Positions 1 through 8,818 of a stretch of 64,000 nt of DNA are shown here, in pieces (position 1 is the stretch's first letter; every line of letters starts with the position of its first letter). A program made the position numbers and the translations under genes. Location of the stretch: positions 1,423,210-1,487,209 of the forward strand of contig NZ_KV917381.1 of assembly GCF_002019795.1 (NCBI RefSeq), given 5' to 3'. The notes below the pieces were generated by a model, which ran no database searches, was not told the DNA's origin, and worked only from the letters and a program-made list of their open reading frames with translations. The stretch comes from Bacillus alkalicellulosilyticus (lineage in GTDB: Bacteria; Bacillota; Bacilli; Bacillales; Bacillaceae_F).

Positions 1-1
1 A

Positions 2-133
2 GCAACGGTTCAAGGTGGCATGGGTGCAGCAAAAAGCAAACCGAAAAAAGTAAAGCCTGGCTATAAAAAGAAAGCACGTTGGGCTCAAGAAAAATTAGAA
101 CGTAGACAGAGAAGACTAAACAAAAGAAAGTAA
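2..133 (+). CDS. cshB: C-terminal end of DEAD-box RNA helicase (CshB-like), partial
   Basis: Only the last 43 codons are present, open from the left edge to a TAA. The tail is extremely basic ([15 protein letters not shown] followed by an [10 protein letters not shown] end), which is the RNA-binding C-terminal extension typical of CshB/YqfR helicases. The assignment rests on this tail plus position directly before nfo, as yqfR precedes yqfS in B. subtilis. The helicase core lies outside the window. The stop is 20 bases from the nfo start, so the two are probably cotranscribed. Confidence 0.7.
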   Translation, partial: ATVQGGMGAAKSKPKKVKPGYKKKARWAQEKLERRQRRLNKRK

Positions 134-153
134 GTGAAGGGAGAGAGGGAAAC

Positions 154-1044
154 ATGTTATTAGGTTCTCATGTTTCAATGAGTGGGAAAAAGATGCTTTT
201 AGCTTCAAGCGAAGAAGCGATTTCATATGGAGCCAATACATTTATGATTTATACAGGTGCTCCTCAAAATACAAGAAGAAAAGCGATTGAAGATTTGAAC
301 ATTGCCGAAGGAATCGCTCATATGAAGGAAAACGGTATTACTGATATCATTGTTCACGCTCCTTACATTATCAACATTGGTAATACAGAGAAAAAGGAGA
401 CTTTTGAACTTGGCGTCAACTTCTTACGTTCCGAGATTGAACGAACCGATGCGCTTGGAGCCAAGCAAATCGTTCTTCATCCTGGGGCACATGTAGGTGC
501 TGGTGCTGAAAAAGGGATAGAGAAAATTATTGAGGGATTAAATGAGGTCTTGGAGAAAGATCAGCATGTTCATATTGCACTAGAAACGATGGCAGGTAAG
601 GGAACAGAATGTGGTCGAAATTTTGAAGAAATAGCTAAAATCATTGAGGGTGTAACACACAATGAAAAGATATCAGTTTGCTTTGATACTTGTCATACTC
701 ATGATGCTGGTTATAATATTGTAGATGATTTTGATGGAGTTCTAGAAGAGTTCGACAATATCATTGGCATTGACCGTTTACAAGTATTACATGTGAATGA
801 TAGTAAAAATGAGAGTGGTGCTCGAAAAGACCGACATGAAAATATCGGGTTTGGACACATTGGATTTAAAGCATTACATTATATCGTTCACCACCCACAG
901 TTAATTCACGTTCCTAAAATCTTAGAAACTCCGTTTATTGGGGAAGATAAAAACTCGAAGAAAGCACCGTATAAACACGAAATTGTGATGTTAAAGGAAG
1001 GTTCATTTAACGAGAAGTTAAAAGAAGAGATTATCCTCATATAA
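154..1044 (+). CDS. nfo: Endonuclease IV (AP endonuclease)
   Basis: 296 residues, the normal size of the Nfo family. It cleaves DNA 5' of abasic sites in base excision repair. The tri-zinc TIM-barrel ligand motifs are all visible: LHPGAH, the catalytic Glu of [40 protein letters not shown] and a final LETPF. Start ATG has GGGAGAG upstream. It follows a cshB-like gene and ends in a hairpin terminator shared with the convergent DUF2624 gene, the yqfS arrangement of B. subtilis. In Bacillus nfo is known to contribute to spore DNA repair; that is family knowledge, not visible here. Confidence 0.95.
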   Translation: MLLGSHVSMSGKKMLLASSEEAISYGANTFMIYTGAPQNTRRKAIEDLNIAEGIAHMKENGITDIIVHAPYIINIGNTEKKETFELGVNFLRSEIERTDALGAKQIVLHPGAHVGAGAEKGIEKIIEGLNEVLEKDQHVHIALETMAGKGTECGRNFEEIAKIIEGVTHNEKISVCFDTCHTHDAGYNIVDDFDGVLEEFDNIIGIDRLQVLHVNDSKNESGARKDRHENIGFGHIGFKALHYIVHHPQLIHVPKILETPFIGEDKNSKKAPYKHEIVMLKEGSFNEKLKEEIILI

Positions 1045-1047
1045 AAA

Positions 1048-1103
1048 AAGAAGGGTGCAGCCAAAGAGCCTTATTACAGAGCTATTGGAGGCATCCTTCT
1101 TTT
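1048..1103. terminator. Bidirectional terminator between nfo and yqfT-like gene
   Basis: AAGAAGGGTGC and GCATCCTTCTT form a stem interrupted by CCAA/TTGG pairing. T-runs lie on the plus side and A-runs on the minus side, so it can serve both convergent genes. Confidence 0.75.
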
Positions 1104-1118
1104 ATCTTGAAATAGGAC

Positions 1119-1391
1119 TTACAATTGGTTTAAGTAATGTCCATATTGCTGTAGTAATTGAGATACAACATTTGAAACGTGTGGATCAACTTCGTTTTTT
1201 AACCTAGAGATAATTCGTTGAACCTGTTGTTGATTTGTTACATCAATATTTTCAGACTTTAATACAGTCATCACTTGGGTGGCTTGGTCTGGTGTTAAAG
1301 AAATGTTATGTTGTTGAGCCAATCCTAGTAATTCTTGCTTCGTTAATGAGTTTACTTTCATGTTAACCATTTGGATAATAACTGGATTCAT
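1119..1391 (-). CDS. DUF2624 family protein (YqfT-like)
   Basis: A 90-residue, mostly helical, soluble protein with no signal peptide. The pattern MKVNSLTKQELLGLAQQ followed by a segment rich in Q, N and V matches the small DUF2624/YqfT family that sits beside nfo in Bacillus. A GGAGTG ribosome binding site precedes the ATG. It is convergent with nfo. No biochemical role is known for the family. Identification is by synteny and general sequence character. Confidence 0.75.
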   Translation of the reverse strand: MNPVIIQMVNMKVNSLTKQELLGLAQQHNISLTPDQATQVMTVLKSENIDVTNQQQVQRIISRLKNEVDPHVSNVVSQLLQQYGHYLNQL

Positions 1392-1539
1392 GAGATCACT
1401 CCTAATTAAAATGATATAACCATTGTATGACTATGTTGTAATTTGGTGACTAATTTCTAGAGAATAAGAAGGAAGTTTGCATTCTTTGTGGAATTTATAT
1501 CCAAGGCAGATTATTTTGTAACATTTTTAGGGGGACAGT

Positions 1540-2658
1540 ATGCTGATACATAACACAAACAAAATAATGAGTCACAATGCAGAGCGCAAGCAACAAGAAC
1601 AGATAGTTGTGGATACTAGCAACTCGAATCCTTGTTCATTACAAATTTCACCTTCATATGATACGACTCAATTATGGGAAGAGATAGATATCCCAATTGT
1701 AATAATGGATTATTCTTTTCAAATACAAAATGTAAATAGCGCTTTTCTTCAACTTTTTAATATTAAACGAATTCAATTTGAAGAAATAAGAAATCAACCG
1801 ATATTCGAGTTTTCTCAATTACCAGAACCAGATAAATTAAAATTGCTTTGCACTAGAGTTAAACAATTAAATAAAACAGAACAGATAGAAGTGGAAAACG
1901 ATGATTTTTCATTACGACTAAAGCTCTCCAACCAAGGGCAATCATTTTTTCTTCATCTATATGATATATCTATCCAAAATCAGTATGAGGAGTTAATTAC
2001 ATATAAGCATCAAATGGAAGCGGTTGCTCAGCTTTCTGCAAGTGTGGCTCATGAATTAAGAAATCCCTTGGCAGTGATTAGCGGTTTTTTACAACTAGCT
2101 AAATTAACGAATAAGTTTGAGGATTATTATCAAACGATTACTTCGGAACTTACTCGTATGAATGGGATAATTGATGACTTCCTTTCAGTCTCACGGAGAA
2201 AAGCAAAAAAGGAAGTTGTATCCCCTGTACAACTAATGAATTCAATCATTGACATAATTAAACCTGAATGTATTTTACACGATGTAACTTTTACATATCA
2301 TTTTGAAGAAACAAACGGAAAGGTCCAAGTAAATGAGGCAATGATAAAACAGGTAATATTAAATTTGGTTAGAAACTCAATAGAGGCTTATGAAGAAAAT
2401 CAAGACAACAAGACCTTTATCATAAAGATGTTTAATAAAGGTGAAGAATATGTAATAAAAATAAATGATAATGGTTTAGGTATGCCGGAACAAGTATTAG
2501 AACAGTTAGGAAAACCATTCTTTACGACAAAAGAAAAAGGGACTGGTGTTGGTATTCCGTTATGTAAAAAAATCGTGGAGGACCATGGCGGGAGCTTTAC
2601 CGTTTCAAGCCAACTTAATAGAGGAACAGAAGTGACGATTACCATACCATTTGCTTAA
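1540..2658 (+). CDS. PAS-domain sensor histidine kinase, sporulation-kinase-like
   Basis: 372 residues with no membrane segment, so a cytoplasmic sensor. An N-terminal low-complexity stretch (1-45) is followed by a PAS-like domain (about 48-145). The dimerisation/phosphoacceptor domain contains ASVAHELRNPLAVISG with His171. The HATPase domain has N-box NLVRNSIEAY, G1 DNGLGMP and G2 GTGVGIPLCKKIVEDHGG. HELRNPL and the overall layout are those of Bacillus KinA/B/E-type sporulation kinases. No response regulator is adjacent, as usual for orphan kinases feeding the Spo0 phosphorelay; that role is inference. The signal is unknown. It is monocistronic, ending at a family-B terminator. Confidence 0.85.
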   Translation: MLIHNTNKIMSHNAERKQQEQIVVDTSNSNPCSLQISPSYDTTQLWEEIDIPIVIMDYSFQIQNVNSAFLQLFNIKRIQFEEIRNQPIFEFSQLPEPDKLKLLCTRVKQLNKTEQIEVENDDFSLRLKLSNQGQSFFLHLYDISIQNQYEELITYKHQMEAVAQLSASVAHELRNPLAVISGFLQLAKLTNKFEDYYQTITSELTRMNGIIDDFLSVSRRKAKKEVVSPVQLMNSIIDIIKPECILHDVTFTYHFEETNGKVQVNEAMIKQVILNLVRNSIEAYEENQDNKTFIIKMFNKGEEYVIKINDNGLGMPEQVLEQLGKPFFTTKEKGTGVGIPLCKKIVEDHGGSFTVSSQLNRGTEVTITIPFA

Positions 2659-2684
2659 AAATAGTGACGGTAACGCTCATGCCC

Positions 2685-2735
2685 AGAGGCAGGATCAAAA
2701 GGTGAAACACCCTTTTGTCCTGGCCTCTTTTTTTG
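2685..2735 (+). terminator. Rho-independent terminator, repeat family B
   Basis: GAGGCAGGATCAAAAGG pairs with CCTTTTGTCCTGGCCTC, followed by a T-run. The same GACAAAAGG-type hairpin recurs near 27553, 37701, 47814 and 49971. The preceding ACGCTCATGC also recurs before the copy at 47814. Confidence 0.85.
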
Positions 2736-2769
2736 ATTAAACCAAACGATGAAGAATAAAAGAAAATGG

Positions 2770-2798
2770 TTTACAAATTTCACCTCGCCTCATATAAT
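2770..2798 (+). promoter_or_regulatory. SigmaA promoter of the manganese-type ABC operon
   Basis: TTTACA (2770-2775), a 17-bp spacer and TATAAT (2793-2798) form a near-consensus vegetative promoter. It would start transcription near 2805, just before the palindromic operator. Confidence 0.75.
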
Positions 2799-2810
2799 TG
2801 GATATAGGAT

Positions 2811-2836
2811 AAAAAGTTTCCCTAAGGAAACTTTTT
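2811..2836. promoter_or_regulatory. Palindromic operator, MntR-like
   Basis: An 11-bp arm AAAAAGTTTCC, the centre CTAA and the exact inverse arm GGAAACTTTTT. It sits immediately downstream of the predicted transcription start, where bound repressor would block the promoter. The AGTTTCC-CTAA-GGAAACT core resembles Bacillus MntR operators. Which metalloregulator binds is inferred from the transporter type. Confidence 0.6.
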
Positions 2837-2938
2837 CACCATTAACCTATCTTTCACATACTATGAGTAACGTCAATGGAGTTACTCTTCTGTCTCTTTT
2901 ATATAGTTTGCTATTTTTGGAAAAAAGGAGGAGTTGCA

Positions 2939-3694
2939 GTGGGGAACGTATTACAAGTATCAAATTTATCTGTCTATTATGATAACTTTAAAGCGATTGA
3001 AAATATCTCCTTTACAAGCGAAGCTGGTAACCTTATTGGGGTTATTGGTCCAAATGGGGCGGGTAAATCAACAATGCTCAAAGCCATTTTAGGGCTAGAA
3101 CGATCGATAGCTGATCAAGTAACTATTTTTGATAAACCAATTAAAAAGGTAAGAAAACAAATTGCCTATGTACCTCAGCGAAACGAAATTGATTGGGATT
3201 TTCCAGTCCTAGTTGAAGATGTTGTGATGATGGGTAGATTCGTTCATATTCCATGGTTTAAAAGACCGTCTAATATAGATAAAGAGGTGGTTCTTACTTC
3301 TTTAGAAAAGGTAGGAATGGAAGACTTTCGTAAAAAACAAATCGGAGAATTATCTGGTGGTCAGCAACAGCGAGTCTTTATTGCTAGAGCTTTGGCACAA
3401 GAAGCAGATTTATTTTTCTTAGATGAGCCGTTTGTTGGAATTGATATTACTTCAGAAGAGATCATAGTTGATATTTTAAAAGATTTAAAAGAAAACCATA
3501 AAACGGTCTTTGTCGTTCACCATGATTTAAGTAAGGTTGAACAATACTTTGACCAAATTATGTTAGTAAATAAAGAATTAATTGCCTATGGAAACGTAAA
3601 GGATACATTTACATTAGATTTATTAGGCAAAACGTATAAAGGCCAGATTAAAATGTTTCAAAATAAGGACCAGATGATGGTGGTGAGTAACTAA
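2939..3694 (+). CDS. Metal ABC transporter ATPase (MntB-like)
   Basis: 251 residues from a GTG start at 2939, preceded by AAAGGAGGAG; longer open frames upstream lack a ribosome binding site. Walker A GPNGAGKST, signature LSGGQQQR and Walker B LFFLDEP are intact, as is the switch His in VHHDLSK. The segment RNEIDWDFPVLVEDVVMMGR is typical of manganese/zinc-family (MntB/TroB) ATPases. Its stop overlaps the permease ATG by one base. The promoter and operator upstream point to manganese control. No substrate-binding lipoprotein is encoded nearby, so it must be supplied from elsewhere or was lost. Confidence 0.85.
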   Translation: MGNVLQVSNLSVYYDNFKAIENISFTSEAGNLIGVIGPNGAGKSTMLKAILGLERSIADQVTIFDKPIKKVRKQIAYVPQRNEIDWDFPVLVEDVVMMGRFVHIPWFKRPSNIDKEVVLTSLEKVGMEDFRKKQIGELSGGQQQRVFIARALAQEADLFFLDEPFVGIDITSEEIIVDILKDLKENHKTVFVVHHDLSKVEQYFDQIMLVNKELIAYGNVKDTFTLDLLGKTYKGQIKMFQNKDQMMVVSN

Positions 3695-4554
3695 TGTTAC
3701 AAATTGCAAATTTTATAGATCAAGTTATGAGATACCCTTATTTGCAACAAGCATTGACTGCTGCTGTATTAGTGGGAATCATTTGTGGTGTCATCGGGTG
3801 TTTCATTATTCTTCGCGGTATGGCTTTAATGGGTGACGCAATCTCGCATGCTGTTCTCCCTGGCGTTGTTATCGCGTATATGCTTGGTTCTAGCTTTTTT
3901 ATAGGTGCAGTCGTTACAGGAGTCATTACGGCACTAGCAATCGGGTATGTGTCTCAAAACAGTAGGATTAAGGACGATTCTGCGATAGGGATAATGTTTA
4001 CGGCTGCATTTGCGTTGGGGATTGTAATGATAACCGGGTTACGAGGGACAGGTGTAGATTTGTGGCATATTCTTTTTGGGAATGTTCTTGCTGTTTCCAG
4101 AAATGATTTATGGATGACATTTGGGATTGGGGCATTTGTTTTATTGGTTATCTTTATCTTTTACCGCCCATTGTTACTTAGTACATTTGATCCGATTGTT
4201 GCCAAAGGCGTTGGGATTCCAGTGAAGTTAATTCACTACTTATTAATGTTATTGTTGTCACTTGTTACAGTGGCATCATTACAAACGGTAGGTATTATCC
4301 TTGTTGTAGCTATGTTAATTACACCAGGAGCAACAGCGTATTTATTAACAGAGAGACTACCAATCATGCTTACTCTATCAGCCATAATTGGGGCTGTGTC
4401 AGCAGTAGTTGGGATATATTTTTCGGTTGTTTATGACGTAGCCTCAGGAGCATCGATTGTATTAGTAGCTTCCGTCCTTTTCGCATTAGCCTTTTTCTTC
4501 TCACCCAAACACGGAGTTCTCATCAAAATGTGGAGAACACGATACCAACAGTAG
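3694..4554 (+). CDS. Metal ABC transporter permease (MntC/ZnuB family)
   Basis: 286 residues with eight or nine hydrophobic segments. It shows the ABC-3 signature LRGMALMGDAISHAVLPGV near the N terminus, which contacts the ATPase, and TVGIILVVAMLITPGATAYL in the C-terminal half. Translationally coupled to the ATPase (ATG overlaps the TAA). Together they form the membrane part of an importer for Mn(II) or a related divalent metal; metal specificity is inferred from the operator and ATPase type. The stop codon lies at the edge of a perfect 18-bp inverted repeat. Confidence 0.85.
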   Translation: MLQIANFIDQVMRYPYLQQALTAAVLVGIICGVIGCFIILRGMALMGDAISHAVLPGVVIAYMLGSSFFIGAVVTGVITALAIGYVSQNSRIKDDSAIGIMFTAAFALGIVMITGLRGTGVDLWHILFGNVLAVSRNDLWMTFGIGAFVLLVIFIFYRPLLLSTFDPIVAKGVGIPVKLIHYLLMLLLSLVTVASLQTVGIILVVAMLITPGATAYLLTERLPIMLTLSAIIGAVSAVVGIYFSVVYDVASGASIVLVASVLFALAFFFSPKHGVLIKMWRTRYQQ

Positions 4555-4597
4555 AGGGCGACTCAACAGGTCGCCATTTACCTGTTGAGTCGCCCTC
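4554..4597. repeat. Perfect 18-bp inverted repeat with 8-base loop
   Basis: The arms 4554-4571 and 4580-4597 are exact complements (GAGGGCGACTCAACAGGT on the left). The loop is CGCCATTT. No T-run follows on either strand, so it is not a standard terminator. The first base is the last base of the permease stop codon. Confidence 0.85.
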
Positions 4598-4613
4598 AAG
4601 GACAATGAGCGAC

Positions 4614-4661
4614 CGCTACTCAGTAGGTGAGAGGAGTGAATTTCTCCTCACACCAGTAGCG
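4614..4661. repeat. Long imperfect hairpin
   Basis: Outer arms CGCTACT/AGTAGCG enclose GTGAGAGGAG/CTCCTCAC. It lies between the two copies of the ACAGGT inverted repeat. Confidence 0.6.
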
Positions 4662-4686
4662 AAAGAGCCATTGGCCTAAAAATAAA

Positions 4687-4720
4687 CAACAGGTCGCCCT
4701 TTACCTGTTGAGTTGCCTTC
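4687..4720. repeat. Second, half-degraded copy of the ACAGGT inverted repeat
   Basis: CAACAGGT, CGCCCTTT and ACCTGTTG repeat the centre of the 4554 element. The right flank AGTTGCCTTC resembles the first copy while the left flank has diverged. Confidence 0.7.
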
Positions 4721-4723
4721 AGG

Positions 4724-4902
4724 GGACACAGAAGCCTCTATTTCTTTAAAATGGGGCTTTTTTCGGTTGGTACGGACTCAGGATCCCTTATTTACCTAAG
4801 GAGATGTGGATTTCGCTTGTTTTTACTCAGTTAAGGGCGCTTGTGTCCGTTACCTCAAATAAATACAAAAAAAACGTATAATAAGGAATCGTCTGTCCTT
4901 TA
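4724..4902. repeat. Repeat family C, copy 1 (nested inverted repeat)
   Basis: Outer segment GGACACAGAAGCCTCTATTT at 4724-4743. Inner pair GGTACGGAC (4769) and GTCCGTTACC (4845). Far outer segment ATAAGGAATCGTCTGTCC ending near 4898. The same order, orientation and spacing occur at 32390-32566. It fills most of the gap between the ABC permease and ppk. Confidence 0.7.
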
Positions 4903-4922
4903 GGGATTGACAATGTCGCTTT

Positions 4923-7025
4923 TTATTCCTCTTCATTTCCTTGAGCAGCTATATCATAAAAAACTAATTGACTTTGGACGGGTTGGTTTGTTGTTTTTCG
5001 TTCAATGTACTGATATTTTCCTGTTTTATCTTGGATACGGGCCTTCATATTATCAGCTAATGTTATATCTAGAATTTCTTTTATCCTGTCTTTAATTCGA
5101 GGACTATAGACGGGAAAGAGAATTTCAATTCGTTTTTCCATATTACGGGTCATCCAATCTGCGGATGATAAATATATTTTATTCTGACCATGATGATGGA
5201 AATAGAAAATACGACTATGCTCTAAAAATCGGTCAACAATGCTGATTACTCTGATTGTATCACTTACTCCTTTTATGCCAGGACGTAAACAACATGTACC
5301 TCGTACGATTAAATCAATTTTCACCCCAGCTTGAGAGGCTTCATATAGCTTCAAAATAATCGGTTTATCTGTTAGAGAATTCATTTTTGCGATGATTCGA
5401 CCATCACCATGGTTTTTGTGATAATCGATTTCTTGTTCAATTAATTCAAGAAACGTATCACGTATTTGATAAGGTGCGGTTGAGATATGATTCCATGTGG
5501 GTTTTTCACTATATCCACTTAAATAATTAAAAAAATTGGTGGCGTCTATCCCAAACCCTTCGTCGGAAGTTAATAAGCCCATATCAGTATATAGTTTTGC
5601 TGTTGAATCATTATAGTTACCTGTACCTAAATGGACAAAGCGTTGGATTTTTTCATTTTCATGGCGAACAATTAAAGAAATTTTACTATGAGTTTTAAGG
5701 CCTGTAATTCCATAAATCACATGAACTCCGGCTTTTTCAAGCTTCTTCGCCCACTGTATATTGTTTTCCTCATCGAATCGAGCCTTTAACTCTAAGAGAA
5801 CCGTTACTTGTTTTCCGTTTTCAGCAGCACGGGCAAGTGAGCTTACAATCGGAGAATCTCCGCTTACTCGATATAACGTTTGCTTAATCGCTAGGACGTT
5901 TGGGTCCTCCGCTGCTAATGAAAGAAAATCAACGATAGGTTGAAATGATTCATAGGGATGGTGAAGGAAAATGTCCTTTTTTAAGATAGCCCGAAAGATA
6001 TTTTCTTCACCACGTAAGTCCTCTGGAGGCTGTGGGATTAACGTCTCATTTGTAAGGTGTTCAAATTCTTGAACTAAATTTCCATATAATTTAAATAAGA
6101 ATGATAAGTCAAGTGGACCTTTAAATGAATAAACATCGTTCTTATGGACCTCTAATACATCTAAGAGTAGATTTAAGACTTTTTGTTCCATAAGTCCATC
6201 TTGCATTTCAAGTCTAACAGCGGAGCCCCATTTACGCTTTTTCAACTCTTTTTCAATTTCTAGTAATAAATCGCGTGCACCTTCCTCATGAATTGTTAAG
6301 TCAGCATTACGCGTGATTCTAAATGGCGAAACCGACTGAACGGTGTATCCTGAAAACAGTTGTCCAATAAAATAACTAATTACATTTTCTAACAATACAA
6401 ACTGTTTCTTACTTGAGCTAGAAGGTAGAACTATATATCTTGTTAACACGCTTGGTACTTGAACAATAGCTAACTGTTCATTTTTGTTTCCATGCTTCTT
6501 TAAGACAACAGCGAGATTTAAGCTCTTGTTTAACAGCATCGGGAATGGACGATAGGCATCGACAGCCATTGGTGTTAACACAGGAAAAATATAATTGGTA
6601 AAGCGATCCTGTAAGAAATCCAACTGGGAATTGTTCAGCTCATCCATTTCAAGAAACTGAATCCCTTCATGATAGAGCATAGGTAAAAGGGTTTCTGTGT
6701 ACATGTTATCTTGTAACCGAACAAGCAATTGTGTATGTTCAGATATTTTCTTCAATTGCTGTTTTGGTGTTAATCCGGATTTATTCTCGGGACGATTAAA
6801 TCCGGCTTTCACTTGATCTTTAAGACCAGCTACACGAACCATAAAAAATTCATCTAAATTGGAACTGAAAATGGCCAAAAATTTTAATCGTTCCATTAAA
6901 GGGTTTCTTTCATCAATGGCCTCTTCAAGGACACGTTCATTAAAAGCTAACCAACTAAGTTCTCGGTTGTTATAAAAAGTAGGGTCGTTTAAATCAACAA
7001 ACGGCTTTTCATTTAGATTTTCCAT
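4923..7025 (-). CDS. ppk1: Polyphosphate kinase 1
   Basis: 700 residues from ATG at 7025, 9 bases after AGGAAGG; a TTG three codons upstream overlaps that site. It reversibly polymerises the gamma-phosphate of ATP into inorganic polyphosphate. The N-terminal domain opens with NRELSWLAFNERVLEEA. The two phospholipase-D-like catalytic halves carry the phosphohistidine motif GLKTHSKISLIVR and the second motif with Arg-Ile-Phe-Tyr-Phe-His before SADWMTRNMEKR. It runs with ppx downstream of the same minus-strand promoter region, 82 bases apart, so synthesis and breakdown genes are adjacent. Confidence 0.96.
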   Translation of the reverse strand: MENLNEKPFVDLNDPTFYNNRELSWLAFNERVLEEAIDERNPLMERLKFLAIFSSNLDEFFMVRVAGLKDQVKAGFNRPENKSGLTPKQQLKKISEHTQLLVRLQDNMYTETLLPMLYHEGIQFLEMDELNNSQLDFLQDRFTNYIFPVLTPMAVDAYRPFPMLLNKSLNLAVVLKKHGNKNEQLAIVQVPSVLTRYIVLPSSSSKKQFVLLENVISYFIGQLFSGYTVQSVSPFRITRNADLTIHEEGARDLLLEIEKELKKRKWGSAVRLEMQDGLMEQKVLNLLLDVLEVHKNDVYSFKGPLDLSFLFKLYGNLVQEFEHLTNETLIPQPPEDLRGEENIFRAILKKDIFLHHPYESFQPIVDFLSLAAEDPNVLAIKQTLYRVSGDSPIVSSLARAAENGKQVTVLLELKARFDEENNIQWAKKLEKAGVHVIYGITGLKTHSKISLIVRHENEKIQRFVHLGTGNYNDSTAKLYTDMGLLTSDEGFGIDATNFFNYLSGYSEKPTWNHISTAPYQIRDTFLELIEQEIDYHKNHGDGRIIAKMNSLTDKPIILKLYEASQAGVKIDLIVRGTCCLRPGIKGVSDTIRVISIVDRFLEHSRIFYFHHHGQNKIYLSSADWMTRNMEKRIEILFPVYSPRIKDRIKEILDITLADNMKARIQDKTGKYQYIERKTTNQPVQSQLVFYDIAAQGNEEE

Positions 7026-7107
7026 TATAATCAACCTTCCTGCTTGTAAATCCTAAAGTTCAAGAACTAAAATCATTTTAACAGTTTTATGTAAATTTTA
7101 TGTAAAA

Positions 7108-8655
7108 TTAATATGAAGTAGAAGAGGTTTGTTGGAATTCTAATGAAATCTTTGCTTGGATCGCTTTTTCAATATGTTTTTTATACTTGTTTGCAAGCTG
7201 TTCTTCAAACACACTATCTTGAAGACAAGTAACGTGCAAGAGGATATCTGTCTCTTTGCCGTTTTTGACTTTTACTTTATGAACAACATTTCTTCTTGTT
7301 CGATTTAAGGCAAATGATAATTTCAAAATCGCCCCTAACAGTTCGAATTGCTTTACATCTTCCTTGGTAAGTAATTGAGAAAATGATTCAGCATGACGGT
7401 ATAGAGAAGAGCGTGATTTAAATGATGCAATTAAGGCTAATGCTAGACGTTCTCGATGAGTTAGTCCATCAATAGATAAATTGGTTAATACATAAAAGGT
7501 ATGTTCGCTACTCGCTTCACTAGTAATGAACTCACCAATATACAAAACTCGAGAGCTATATTTAAGTAATTTTATATCTTCCTCTGCATTTCGCATTTCT
7601 GTGAGATAAGGTGTAAGTTGCTTATAGATTTTTTTCGCTAGCGTACCAACTTGTTTTACATGTTCAATGTTCATTTCAAAGGCATGGGTTAATTGATAAA
7701 AACTTTCTTCTGCTACATTTGGGAAATGTTCAAGACCAAGCTGAGATAATACTTCTTCATAAAAAATGCCATCACGTAATCCCTTATTACTCATCGTAAA
7801 CGAAGGTGCATTCGTAAAGTTTACTAATGTTAAAATAGCTTGTACAGCAGGAATAATAATGTCAGTACGGTCTTTTGATAACCCATCGATGTTATGTCGC
7901 TCATCAATGGAAAAAGAGCGTAGTTTATCTTGAACGCTAATAATTCCTTCTTTTGATAATTGATATTGATGTAGACCAGCTAACGGATATCCAACCATAC
8001 GCTGATGAATTAAAGAAAGATTTCGAGCACTACCACCAATTCCAATGACAGGGAGACCACAATTTTTTAGCCATGGCAAACTCTCAAATTGAGAAATAAG
8101 GTATGATGTTAATTTTTCAATTTGGTCATCAGAAGGGTCACCGGAATCTAAAAGTTGTTGTAATGTAATGGCACCAAAGGGAAAACTCTCAAAGTGAACC
8201 ATTTCACGGTCTTTAAAAAGAGTAACTTCAGTACTCCCGCCACCAATGTCTATTGTAATTCCTTCCTGAAGATTGGTTGAATTAACAACGGCTAAATAAC
8301 CATAGTGAGCTTCTTCATAACCCGAGAGAACACGAAAGCTAAGGCCTGTTTGCTCTTGGATTGCAGTGATAATTTCATTTTGGTTTATTGCTTTGCGGAC
8401 AGCAGCAGTAGCTACTCCTGTAATTTTCTCAACTTTATGAAAGTCTATTATTTCTTTAAATTGCTTTAGTGTAGTTAGGATGACTTGAATCCCTTGTTTT
8501 GAGATTTTTCCATCTGGAGTAAAATGACTACTTAAGCGGGCTACCACCTTGAAATTATATAGTTGTTTATAATACCCATTTTTATAGAGTTTATTAATGA
8601 CTAGTCTTATTGAGTTAGAACCCATGTCAATAATTGCTACTTTTTTTTCTTCCAT
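7108..8655 (-). CDS. ppx: Exopolyphosphatase (Ppx/GppA family)
   Basis: 515 residues if translation starts at ATG 8655 (MEEKKVAIIDMGSNSIRLVI); the frame stays open to 8745 but the extra N terminus is not family-like. The ASKHA phosphatase signature is clear: IDMGSNS (P-loop 1), GYEEAHYGYLAV and TIDIGGGSTEVTLF (P-loop 2), and IGIGGSARN. The C-terminal region (about 310-515) is the helical HD-like domain of long Ppx proteins. It hydrolyses terminal phosphates from polyphosphate and possibly pppGpp. It is first in a minus-strand pair with ppk1 and divergent from the zinc operon. Confidence 0.92.
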   Translation of the reverse strand: MEEKKVAIIDMGSNSIRLVINKLYKNGYYKQLYNFKVVARLSSHFTPDGKISKQGIQVILTTLKQFKEIIDFHKVEKITGVATAAVRKAINQNEIITAIQEQTGLSFRVLSGYEEAHYGYLAVVNSTNLQEGITIDIGGGSTEVTLFKDREMVHFESFPFGAITLQQLLDSGDPSDDQIEKLTSYLISQFESLPWLKNCGLPVIGIGGSARNLSLIHQRMVGYPLAGLHQYQLSKEGIISVQDKLRSFSIDERHNIDGLSKDRTDIIIPAVQAILTLVNFTNAPSFTMSNKGLRDGIFYEEVLSQLGLEHFPNVAEESFYQLTHAFEMNIEHVKQVGTLAKKIYKQLTPYLTEMRNAEEDIKLLKYSSRVLYIGEFITSEASSEHTFYVLTNLSIDGLTHRERLALALIASFKSRSSLYRHAESFSQLLTKEDVKQFELLGAILKLSFALNRTRRNVVHKVKVKNGKETDILLHVTCLQDSVFEEQLANKYKKHIEKAIQAKISLEFQQTSSTSY

Positions 8656-8738
8656 GTCTTCACGTCCTGGCATAATGAGATTTTCTACATTATATAATGT
8701 TAACCAATAATTTGCATGGATATAATAATACAAACAGT

Positions 8739-8766
8739 TGGACAAAAAAATAGAAACCCTTATAAT
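8739..8766 (+). promoter_or_regulatory. SigmaA promoter of the zinc-uptake operon
   Basis: TTGGAC (8739-8744), 16 bp, TATAAT (8761-8766). It faces away from ppx and drives znuC. Confidence 0.7.
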
Positions 8767-8780
8767 AAAGAAAGAATTAA

Positions 8781-8801
8781 AAATCGGAATTGTTCTTATT
8801 T
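8781..8801. promoter_or_regulatory. Zur-box-like operator
   Basis: AAATCGGAATTGTTCTTATTT resembles the Bacillus Zur consensus (AAATCGTAAT-N-ATTACGATTT), with the left half nearly perfect. It starts about 8 bases past the expected transcription start and ends before the ribosome binding site. The operon itself encodes Zur, so autoregulation is likely. Confidence 0.55.
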
Positions 8802-8818
8802 GTTGGAGGAGAATTGTA

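Noticed and set aside
2749-2982. 77-codon ORF before the Mn-type ABC gene
   Set aside because: It covers the promoter and operator and runs into the ATPase gene in another frame.
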